Positions 1 to 5,953 of a stretch of 7,354 nucleotides of DNA are shown piece after piece (position 1 is the first letter of the stretch; each line of letters opens with the position of its first letter). The notes under the pieces were generated by a model. That model saw only the letters and a list, made by a program, of their open reading frames with translations. It had not been told where the DNA came from and made no database searches. The position numbers and the translations under genes are program-made. Source of the stretch: Anaerolineae bacterium. Lineage in GTDB: Bacteria > Chloroflexota > Anaerolineae > Anaerolineales > UBA4823. The stretch spans positions 1-7,354 of the forward strand of contig JAUXFR010000064.1 of assembly GCA_030622805.1 (NCBI GenBank), in the 5' to 3' direction.

Positions 1-60
1 AATACAACATATGGCAATAATTATAAGCGAGAATGATGGGATCCTTTACAAAATCACCTT

Positions 61-72
61 GGGCAGTGGTCA
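61..72 (+). repeat. Left terminal inverted repeat of the IS1-family element
   Basis: GGGCAGTGGTCA matches the reverse complement of 846-856 (GGGAGTGGTCA) with one extra C; the inner 8 bp AGTGGTCA are identical. Its inner part could also serve as the -35 region of the transposase promoter. Confidence 0.6.
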
Positions 73-96
73 ATAGTATGGAGATTCTGGTAAAAT
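67..96 (+). promoter_or_regulatory. Possible transposase promoter with its -35 inside the left IS end
   Basis: TGGTCA (67-72) and TAAAAT (91-96) are separated by 18 bp, a plausible sigma70 pair. The -35 lies within the left terminal repeat, as in IS1, where the left-end promoter overlaps the repeat. Transcription would start at or near the ATG at 103, and no Shine-Dalgarno sequence lies at normal distance, so the message may be leaderless. Inferred from motif spacing only. Confidence 0.35.
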
Positions 97-102
97 CATA
101 GT

Positions 103-453
103 ATGAGATGTCCAAAATGCAATGATGAAAATTATCAAAACCGAGATGGGTACACAGAATCTGGGAGCCAGCGTTATCGATGTAGGAAATGTGGTGCACG
201 ATACACTCCGCAAAGAAAGCAGCAAGGCTATGATCAAGAAATCCGTAAGACAGCAATCCGGATGTACATGGATGGGCTAGGCTTTCGACAGATAGGGCGC
301 CAGCTAGGTGTAAGCCATGCATCGGTCATGAACTGGGTAAAGGCACATGCGGATCAATTGCCAGAAACTCCAATGCCCGAGAATGTTGATACGGTAGAGA
401 TGGATGAACTCTATACCTTCATTGGCGATAAAAAAACAGAATCTACATCCTGA
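103..453 (+). CDS. IS1-family transposase ORF A (InsA-like, zinc ribbon plus helix-turn-helix)
   Basis: This 116-residue product is the DNA-binding N-terminal part of an IS1-type transposase. It opens with a zinc ribbon using CxxC pairs C3/C6 and C27/C30, followed by a basic stretch and a helix-turn-helix around residues 59-80 (GLGFRQIGRQLGVSHASVMN). It ends just after the first catalytic motif, VEMDELYTFIG, with D101 as the first acidic residue. ORF A alone therefore carries only one catalytic residue; in IS1 the comparable InsA protein binds the ends and acts as a repressor. The slippery A run at 430-437 lies near its 3' end, and translation without slippage adds seven residues (TESTS-like tail) before the TGA. 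The ATG at 103 gives the complete zinc ribbon; no good ribosome-binding site precedes it. Confidence 0.85.
   Translation: MRCPKCNDENYQNRDGYTESGSQRYRCRKCGARYTPQRKQQGYDQEIRKTAIRMYMDGLGFRQIGRQLGVSHASVMNWVKAHADQLPETPMPENVDTVEMDELYTFIGDKKTESTS
430..437 (+). promoter_or_regulatory. A7C slippery run joining the two transposase frames
   Basis: Seven A residues followed by C lie just after the GDKK codons, where IS1 elements place their A6C frameshift site. The zero frame reads GAT AAA AAA ACA and the -1 frame continues as AAC AGA ATC. Slippage by one base, or a transcript with one extra A, makes the full transposase. The phase of the run differs slightly from a standard A_AAA_AAC heptamer. Confidence 0.6.
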
Positions 454-848
454 CCTTTGTTGATCGAGAAACTCGCTGCATCCTGGCCTGGAAAGTCAGC
501 CACAAACGAAGTGGTTACGAATTTCAGGAGATGTTAGCAGAAAGTGTCCAGGGACATGACTACTACAGTGATGACTACGAAGCTTACAAAAGCGTGCTTT
601 ATTGGCCTGCTATTCACCATCCGATGAAAGATAAGAGTGAGACCTACTCTGTTGAAGGTACAAATGCTGACTTACGTCACTATCTGGCTCGTTTGCGTCG
701 CCGATCTCGTTGTTTCTCTCGAAGCGAGCAAGCTTTGCATAATGCAGTCAAACTTTTTGTCTATGCTTACAACTGTCGCCAGTTGTTCAAGCAACGCTTT
801 CCCACTTACAACCCGCCGCTTATGAACTTCGCAACACCAAGATCATGA
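432..848 (+). CDS. IS1-family transposase ORF B (InsB-like catalytic region), read by -1 frameshift
   Basis: This frame is -1 relative to ORF A and has no good start of its own; the ATG at 531 lies well inside conserved sequence, so it is most likely made as a fusion. Slipping on the A run joins FIGDKK to NRIYILTFVDRETRC, which restores an unbroken IS1 core and gives a 248-residue InsAB' product (IS1: about 232). Numbered in the fusion, the catalytic set is D101, D157 (YYSDDYEAY) and E185 with N188 (SVEGTNADLRHYLARL), aligning with the IS1 DDE/N motif (IERHN followed by LRQHLARL). The C-terminus ends with TGA at 846-848, inside the right terminal repeat. The coordinates mark the -1 frame after the upstream stop at 429-431. 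An inactivating one-base deletion is the alternative to programmed slippage. Confidence 0.8.
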   Translation, partial: KNRIYILTFVDRETRCILAWKVSHKRSGYEFQEMLAESVQGHDYYSDDYEAYKSVLYWPAIHHPMKDKSETYSVEGTNADLRHYLARLRRRSRCFSRSEQALHNAVKLFVYAYNCRQLFKQRFPTYNPPLMNFATPRS

Positions 849-856
849 CCACTCCC
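846..856 (-). repeat. Right terminal inverted repeat of the IS1-family element
   Basis: On the minus strand this reads GGGAGTGGTCA, matching the left end at 61-72 apart from one missing C. It overlaps the transposase stop codon TGA (846-848), so the coding region runs to the very end of the element. Confidence 0.6.
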
Positions 857-860
857 TATC

Positions 861-889
861 TTGAATGGGTAGAACATGTGTGCTATAAT
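861..889 (+). promoter_or_regulatory. Strong extended -10 sigma70-type promoter driving the uvrA-like operon
   Basis: TTGAAT (861-866) and a perfect TATAAT (884-889) are spaced exactly 17 bp, with TGC immediately before the -10 (881-883) as an extended -10 element. Transcription would begin near 895-897, giving a leader of about 108 bases before the ATG at 1004. The -35 starts only 4 bp beyond the right end of the insertion sequence, so the IS now occupies the place of any upstream activator site. Within the spacer, GAAC-ATGT-GTGC (872-883) differs by one base from the GAAC-N4-GTTC LexA box of Bacillus and many other bacteria, which could mean SOS control; this part is speculative. Confidence 0.65.
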
Positions 890-903
890 GAGTTCGCTGC
901 CAG

Positions 904-919
904 ATTCCCATGTGGGAAT
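904..919 (+). promoter_or_regulatory. Perfect inverted repeat, possible operator just downstream of the promoter
   Basis: ATTCCCA and TGGGAAT are exact inverted copies separated by TG. The site is centred about 15 bases after the predicted transcription start, a usual place for a repressor. As RNA it could form a 6-bp stem with a four-base loop, but no U run follows, so it is not an intrinsic terminator. An 8-base direct repeat TGCCAGAT flanks it at 898-905 and 927-934. Confidence 0.45.
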
Positions 920-1003
920 GTATCTATGCCAGATATTTATGTAAAGTGCGGCAGCTTCCCTTGGGCTGACGGCAAACCCGCGGGGTGATTTGGCTGATAA
1001 ACG

Positions 1004-3358
1004 ATGATAAAAATCAAGGGCGCCAGCGAACATAATCTGAAGGATGTCGATATCGAGATCGGTGATGGACTGACGGTTGTCACCGGTATCTCCGGATCGG
1101 GAAAAACCTCGCTGGTGTTCGACACGCTCTATCACGAAGCGCGCCGGCGGCTGTATAACGTGATCTCTACCAGCAGACCCGGCGGTTGGATGAACCAGCT
1201 CGCTCCTGCGAAAGTAGAATCGATCACCGGTTTGGGTCCAGCCATCGCAGTTGGTCAGAACATACTCAACCGCAACCCGCTTTCTACGCTGGCTTCTGCT
1301 TCCGGGCTGCACCCATTCCTGCGTTTGCTGTATACCAATTACGGTATTCGCCAATGCCCCAATTGCGGCGTACGTTTGAACGTGCTGTCGGAAGATGAGA
1401 TTGTAGAACACCTGCACCGGCTTGCCAGTCAATCGCCAGTCCGTATAAGTGTCCCCCTTCTTCGAGGTATTTGCGGCAGCCACAGCACACTGCTGGCGCT
1501 GCTTTCCGCTCAGTTCGGTGAGGAGCGCTTAGGGGTGGACGATGAATCCTGGGATGGTCAACCCCTGCAGCCGGATGCAGCCCACGACCTGGACGTATTT
1601 ATCGGAGAGCTTGATAGCACTGCGAGTATTGCAGATATCCGGTTGATGGTGCAGTCCGCTGCAGCTCTGGGTGTGAAGTCTATGTGCGCTCGAACGGTAT
1701 CTGGCGAAATCGCTCTGACCAGCGCGCCTGTTTGTGTTGGCTGCGGCAGATGGTTTCAGGAACTTGAGCCCAAACATTTCCACATGTCTTGCCAGTATTG
1801 TCAAGGCAAGGGCTGCGATCGATGTGCGCAGAGCGGCATGCATCCCCTGGCGTATGGCGTGAAATGGGAAAACTTACGCCTGCCTGATTTGCTTAAACTA
1901 TCCGTCGATCAAGCCTGGGAGTTGTTTTCCCAGGCAGAGCTGCCGTTGACCTCGGTACGGCTTCTGTCGGAAATCGACCGCCGCCTGGAAGCCTTAAACC
2001 GTGTGGGGTTAGGGTACTTGTCCCTCAACCGCTCTTCACCGACATTATCGCGCGGCGAATCACAGCGCGTACGATTGGCTGTCGCTCTTACAGGACGGCT
2101 TGAGGATCTGCTGCACGTGCTGGATGAACCCACTATCGGTCAGCATCCGGCGGATGTGGCGCGTTTTTTGCCTGCGTTCCGCGATCTTGCCGGTCCGGTT
2201 GTGTATGTCGAGCACGACCGGATTGCTGCTGCTGCGGCTGATCATGTTATCGACCTTGGTCCTGGCGCGGGAAGCCAGGGTGGTGAAGTGGTGTTCGAAG
2301 GGACTCCTGCTGAATTATGGGGCAGCCTGACACCTTCGGGGCGCTACTTCAGCCTGCGGGATCGAGTGATGACGCCGGAGCGGCGCCCGCCACCCGATGG
2401 TTTTTTGACGCTGCTCGGCGCTCACCAGCATAACCTGCAAGATATCGATGTACGAATTCCGATCGGTCGTTTGACGGTCGTGACCGGCGTCTCAGGTTCA
2501 GGTAAAAGCACCCTGGTCGGTCATGTGCTGGTGCCATCATTTAAGAATGAAATCCCGATTGGATGTGAAAAGATTCAGGGTGCGTCGATGAAGGTGGTCC
2601 TGGTCGACCAAAGCCGAATCGGACGCAATCCACGCTCCAACCCGGCCACATATACCAAATTTTCCGATATCCTGCGTGAGCTGTACGCTGAAGTTACTGG
2701 CTTGAGCCCCTCACATTTCTCTTTCAACCGACCGGAAGGCGCATGTCCAACCTGCAAAGGTATGGGCGCCGTCGAGGTAAAGATGCAGTACCTGTACTCT
2801 GTCTGGATCCCATGTGAGGATTGTGAAAGCAGCAGGTTCAATGAACAGGTGCTTTCAGCGAAAGTCAGCTTCGATGGCAGACACTTGTCGATTGCTGATT
2901 TCTACGAATTATCCATTTCTGAGGTCAGGGAACTGTTTGTTGATGAGAACCGCCTGCCAGAGAAGCGTATCAATGCTGCCCGCCGCATCCTGCGCGCGCT
3001 CACGGATGTGGGACTCGGATACCTGTCACTCGGTCAGCCTTCACCATCTCTTTCCGGCGGAGAAGCCCAGCGTGTGAAGCTGACCAAATTCTTGGGGCGC
3101 GGCAGATTGCAGGATCGTTTGCTGGTGCTGGATGAACCTTCTACGGGTCTGCACCCGCAGGATCTTGATGGGCTGCTGATGGTGCTGGACAGGCTGGTGC
3201 GGGCTGGCGCGACGATTGTAGTGGTGGAGCACAACACGGATATTATCCGGTCAGCGGATTGGATCATTGACCTCGGTCCAGGCGCTGGTCCCGCCGGCGG
3301 CAGGGTGCTTTACTGTGGACCTGAAGAAGGTCTTGTTGATGCAGTGGGGTCCATCACT
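1004..3358 (+). repeat. First UvrA-like unit of the protein-level tandem duplication
   Basis: Residues 1-785 form a complete UvrA-type pair of ABC modules. Cysteine pairs at 118/121, 244/247, 263/266 and 271/274 surround a roughly 125-residue region (119-243) that follows the UvrB-binding domain of E. coli UvrA: a strand pattern like RISVPLLRG, then a helix and an LGVDD strand, then HDLDVFIGEL. The large insertion between the zinc module and the signature helix is reduced to a few residues: CDRC at 271-274 passes quickly into the LRLPDLLKLSVDQAWELF segment. Confidence 0.75.
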
Positions 3359-5953
3359 GCGCGCGCATTGTTGGAAGAAGTGTCCCTGAAGCCCAACGCA
3401 GAAGCACGTGCTTCAACCAGCGAGCGGGATAATGTTATCCGCATCCGTAATGCGCGCGCAAATAATTTGAAGGGCGTGGATGTCGACATCCCTAAAGGAA
3501 AACTCACAGTGGTGACCGGGTTATCAGGTTCTGGGAAATCAAGTCTGGTAAAAGATGTTCTGGAAGTTGAAGCACGCAGACGCTACCTTGAATCGCTCTC
3601 CGTGTTTGAACGGCAGGGCACCCGGGAAGGTCCCGAGGCGTTGGTTGATTCGATTTCAGGTCTTGGTGTGACCCTATCGATAACCAGTCAGCAGGTACAC
3701 CGCTGGTCCGCGCTCTCGCATTTTACACGACGGGCGAGCGTAGGCAGGGCGACCGAGCTCAACCACCACCTATCCATCCTGCTGGCGGAACTCGGGGGTA
3801 GAAAATGCCAGCGTTGTGGTGATAGTATGAGACGCGCTCAGGTCTGGGAGTGCAGAACCTGCGCTGAAACGGCAATTATCGCCAGCCCGCGCCATTTCTC
3901 TACCTTTAATTATGCAAGTGTTTGCGATCAGTGCACCGGGGTCGGGGTGGTCTATAAACCCAGACCAGAAAAACTGATCATCCACCCAGAAAAGCCTTTA
4001 TGTGGCGGTGCAATGTACTCACCCGGCTACTGGCCAGAGACATATCTGTGCAAAGACGCGGGTATTATTCAAGCGTTGGCAGAACGCTACGATTTCGATC
4101 CATCAACAACAGCATGGGAGCAGATGTCAGAGGATGCTCGCAAGGCTTTCCTCTTCGGTGACGCAGAGCCCATCGAATGTACCTACCGCAGCAAGAGCAC
4201 TGGAAAACGGGCGGGGAAGCTGATCACCCATACCCTGAAATGGGAAGGATTTTACGGGGGCTGGGTGCGAGATTGGGACGTTCATGGCACTTACACGGAA
4301 AGCATTGATTGTCCGACATGTCTTGGGGCGGGTCTGAAAGATGAGTATCTGGCGGTCAAGCTGGTTGGATATGACATCCATGAATTGAGCGAGATGCCGC
4401 TTACGCAGCTGCTGGGGGTCATAGAGAACCTGTCGGTTGGAGAGAATACCGAAAGGGATCCCATAAATATCAGTAAACAGATCGTGGAGAGACGTCTGAA
4501 ATTCCTGTGCCAGGTGGGACTAGGCTACCTGCATTTAAATCGTACAACTGGAACACTATCAGCTGGCGAGGCGCAGCGAATTCAACTGGCAGGATTGCTG
4601 GGCAGTCAATTAACATCCTTAACGGTGCTGCTGGATGAACCTTCGCGCGGTATGCACCCCTCAGAACTGGATGCACTGCGGATGGCGCTGGAAGATCTTC
4701 GAAATGAGGGAAATACGCTTGTTATTGTAGAGCACGATCTGCAGATCATACGCGCGGCAGACCATATCATCGATATCGGTCCTGGCGCTGGTAAGGCAGG
4801 TGGGGAAGTCATTGCGCAGGGAACACCGGATGAGATTGCGAAGACCAACACTTATACCGGTAAATGGCTTCTGTACGAAACGGGTCTGTCAAAGTCAAGA
4901 AATACCCTGGCAAAATCCATTGATGGATATCCACATCAGCAGTTGCTGCGTGGTGACATAAGACAGCCGGTGGGAGTGCTAACGATCACAGGCGCCAGGG
5001 AGAATAACCTGCAGGATGTGGAGGTAAATATCCCGTTGGGTATTCTGGTTGGTTTTTGCGGTGTAAGTGGATCGGGAAAAAGTACGCTGATGATCGATAC
5101 GCTCGGCAGGGCGCTGGTCCGGCAGACTCATACGACCTCATTCGCGAATGAACCCATGGACCCCGGTATGCATGACTCTATAAACGGCGCGCCGGGTCGT
5201 ACAGTGCTGGTCGACCAGAGCCGTAAGAATATCCGCAGTCCGGCGAATTATTTAGGCATAACGAAGCCCCTGGTGAAACTTTACGCAGAAAGCCCCGAAG
5301 CACAGGCATTGGGACTGGACGAAAGCCTGCTCAGCCAGCCTTGCACGTCCTGTAAAGGGCGCGGCGCTATTCGGCTGGAGATGGGGTTCCTTCCGGATAT
5401 ATTCAGTGAGTGCGAGATTTGTAAGGGCACGGGCTACCGTCCGGAGGCATGGGATGTGCGCATCCAGGGTGTCGCTCTGCCAGAGGTTAACGCACTGACA
5501 CTGGATGAGGTGTATCATCTATTCACGGAATACGACCGAATTGCAAGACCACTGAAAGTGGCGCGCGATGTGGGATTGGGTTATCTCGTCTGGCGGCAGC
5601 CTGGTTTTACGATGTCTGGCGGGGAGGCGCAGCGATTGAAGATCGTAAAGGAACTGTGCAGGAAATCATCCGTAAGTACTTTATACATTCTGGATGAGCC
5701 GACTGTCGGTCAGCATATGCAGGACGTTTCTAAATTATTGGATGTTCTCAATCGTTTGGTAGATGAGGGTAATTCGGTTGCCGTCATTGAACATCATCCG
5801 ATGGTGTTGGCGGCGTGCGACTGGTTGATCGAGCTTGGACCCGGTGGAGGTCCAGACGGTGGAAGAGTCGTCGCACCCGGAACACCGCAGGAAGTCGCTC
5901 GAATGGACACACCGACTGCGCCGTATCTGCGCGATATTCTGGAGGACGACTGA
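1004..5953 (+). CDS. uvrA: Tandem-fused double UvrA-family ABC ATPase (excinuclease ABC subunit A-like)
   Basis: This 1649-residue cytoplasmic protein is nearly twice the length of a normal UvrA (~940) and consists of two UvrA-like halves (about 1-785 and 809-1649). UvrA is the DNA-damage-sensing ATPase of nucleotide excision repair and works as a dimer. Four complete ABC modules are visible. Walker A motifs: GISGSGKT 28-35, GVSGSGKS 495-502, GLSGSGKS 839-846, GVSGSGKS 1353-1360. Signatures: LSRGESQR 348-355, LSGGEAQR 683-690, LSAGEAQR 1185-1192, MSGGEAQR 1537-1544. Walker B Asp-Glu pairs: 374/375, 710/711, 1211/1212, 1564/1565. H-loop histidines: 404, 743, 1244, 1597. C-terminal-type zinc modules are C581/584/604/607 and C1447/1450/1470/1473. 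Half 1 keeps a region (about 119-243) aligning with the UvrB-binding domain; half 2 lacks it but keeps the DNA-contacting insertion (about 980-1130, with CPTC at 1103-1106). An in-frame stop at 998-1000 fixes ATG 1004 as the earliest start; the Shine-Dalgarno sequence (GGGG near 982) is distant. The symbol denotes the family; it may be a paralogue, as in drug self-resistance UvrA-like proteins, rather than the housekeeping gene. Confidence 0.95.
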   Translation: MIKIKGASEHNLKDVDIEIGDGLTVVTGISGSGKTSLVFDTLYHEARRRLYNVISTSRPGGWMNQLAPAKVESITGLGPAIAVGQNILNRNPLSTLASASGLHPFLRLLYTNYGIRQCPNCGVRLNVLSEDEIVEHLHRLASQSPVRISVPLLRGICGSHSTLLALLSAQFGEERLGVDDESWDGQPLQPDAAHDLDVFIGELDSTASIADIRLMVQSAAALGVKSMCARTVSGEIALTSAPVCVGCGRWFQELEPKHFHMSCQYCQGKGCDRCAQSGMHPLAYGVKWENLRLPDLLKLSVDQAWELFSQAELPLTSVRLLSEIDRRLEALNRVGLGYLSLNRSSPTLSRGESQRVRLAVALTGRLEDLLHVLDEPTIGQHPADVARFLPAFRDLAGPVVYVEHDRIAAAAADHVIDLGPGAGSQGGEVVFEGTPAELWGSLTPSGRYFSLRDRVMTPERRPPPDGFLTLLGAHQHNLQDIDVRIPIGRLTVVTGVSGSGKSTLVGHVLVPSFKNEIPIGCEKIQGASMKVVLVDQSRIGRNPRSNPATYTKFSDILRELYAEVTGLSPSHFSFNRPEGACPTCKGMGAVEVKMQYLYSVWIPCEDCESSRFNEQVLSAKVSFDGRHLSIADFYELSISEVRELFVDENRLPEKRINAARRILRALTDVGLGYLSLGQPSPSLSGGEAQRVKLTKFLGRGRLQDRLLVLDEPSTGLHPQDLDGLLMVLDRLVRAGATIVVVEHNTDIIRSADWIIDLGPGAGPAGGRVLYCGPEEGLVDAVGSITARALLEEVSLKPNAEARASTSERDNVIRIRNARANNLKGVDVDIPKGKLTVVTGLSGSGKSSLVKDVLEVEARRRYLESLSVFERQGTREGPEALVDSISGLGVTLSITSQQVHRWSALSHFTRRASVGRATELNHHLSILLAELGGRKCQRCGDSMRRAQVWECRTCAETAIIASPRHFSTFNYASVCDQCTGVGVVYKPRPEKLIIHPEKPLCGGAMYSPGYWPETYLCKDAGIIQALAERYDFDPSTTAWEQMSEDARKAFLFGDAEPIECTYRSKSTGKRAGKLITHTLKWEGFYGGWVRDWDVHGTYTESIDCPTCLGAGLKDEYLAVKLVGYDIHELSEMPLTQLLGVIENLSVGENTERDPINISKQIVERRLKFLCQVGLGYLHLNRTTGTLSAGEAQRIQLAGLLGSQLTSLTVLLDEPSRGMHPSELDALRMALEDLRNEGNTLVIVEHDLQIIRAADHIIDIGPGAGKAGGEVIAQGTPDEIAKTNTYTGKWLLYETGLSKSRNTLAKSIDGYPHQQLLRGDIRQPVGVLTITGARENNLQDVEVNIPLGILVGFCGVSGSGKSTLMIDTLGRALVRQTHTTSFANEPMDPGMHDSINGAPGRTVLVDQSRKNIRSPANYLGITKPLVKLYAESPEAQALGLDESLLSQPCTSCKGRGAIRLEMGFLPDIFSECEICKGTGYRPEAWDVRIQGVALPEVNALTLDEVYHLFTEYDRIARPLKVARDVGLGYLVWRQPGFTMSGGEAQRLKIVKELCRKSSVSTLYILDEPTVGQHMQDVSKLLDVLNRLVDEGNSVAVIEHHPMVLAACDWLIELGPGGGPDGGRVVAPGTPQEVARMDTPTAPYLRDILEDD
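3428..5950 (+). repeat. Second UvrA-like unit of the protein-level tandem duplication
   Basis: Residues 809-1649 repeat the UvrA plan, restarting with an NNLKGVDVDIPKGKLTVVTG strand and Walker A. The first zinc pair (C935/938) is followed after only 11 residues by the next (C950/953) and then C974/977, so the UvrB-binding region is missing. In contrast the insertion with PEKLIIHPEKPLCGGAM and the C1103/1106 pair is present. A poorly conserved linker of about 20 residues (786-808) joins the halves. Similarity to the first unit is at protein level only, so the duplication or fusion is old. Confidence 0.75.
5941..5946 (+). promoter_or_regulatory. Shine-Dalgarno site deciding the start of the toroid gene
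   Basis: GGAGGA ends 6 bases before the ATG at 5953 and lies inside the last codons of the uvrA-like gene. It supports ATG 5953 over the upstream in-frame ATG at 5815, which would require a 46-residue arginine-rich extension overlapping conserved uvrA sequence. Confidence 0.8.

Larger units (their letters stand above)
61..856 (+). mobile_element. IS1-family insertion sequence, apparently complete (~796 bp)
   Basis: Two overlapping ORFs encode an IS1-type transposase in the classic InsA/InsB arrangement and are bracketed by short imperfect inverted repeats (GGGCAGTGGTCA at 61-72 and the complement of GGGAGTGGTCA at 846-856). The resulting size fits the family, where IS1 itself is 768 bp. The catalytic ORF ends inside the right terminal repeat and the first ORF starts about 40 bp inside the left one, as in compact IS1 elements. 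I could not find an exact 8-9 bp target duplication next to these ends, so the outer boundaries are uncertain by a few bases, or the duplication has decayed. The element lies directly upstream of the promoter region of the UvrA-like gene. No nonsense mutation is seen apart from the frame change expected for the family. Confidence 0.8.

Noticed and set aside
1..60. Gene fragment at the left edge
   Set aside because: Only 60 AT-rich bases are available and no frame shows recognisable protein similarity.
50..65. Target-site duplication (CACCTTG left versus TATCTTG right, 857-863)
   Set aside because: Only 5 of 7 bases match and the alignment requires shifting the left end, so it cannot be claimed as an IS duplication.
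904..919. Inverted repeat as an intrinsic terminator of the IS transposase gene
   Set aside because: No U run follows and the stem would be only 6 bp; the position after a strong promoter fits an operator better.
806..1483. Long minus-strand open frame of 225 residues across the promoter and the uvrA start
   Set aside because: It covers conserved uvrA codons and the IS end, has no recognisable domain, and looks like a shadow of the plus-strand gene.
3358..3428. Two separate uvrA genes joined by a sequencing error
   Set aside because: The frame is continuous through the linker with no stop, start with ribosome-binding site, or frame change, and the complementary domain losses argue for a true fusion.
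5815..5952. Upstream in-frame start for the toroid gene at 5815
   Set aside because: It would overlap conserved uvrA coding sequence by 138 bases and add an arginine-rich, low-quality segment; the ATG at 5953 has GGAGGA at good spacing and a TGATG overlap.
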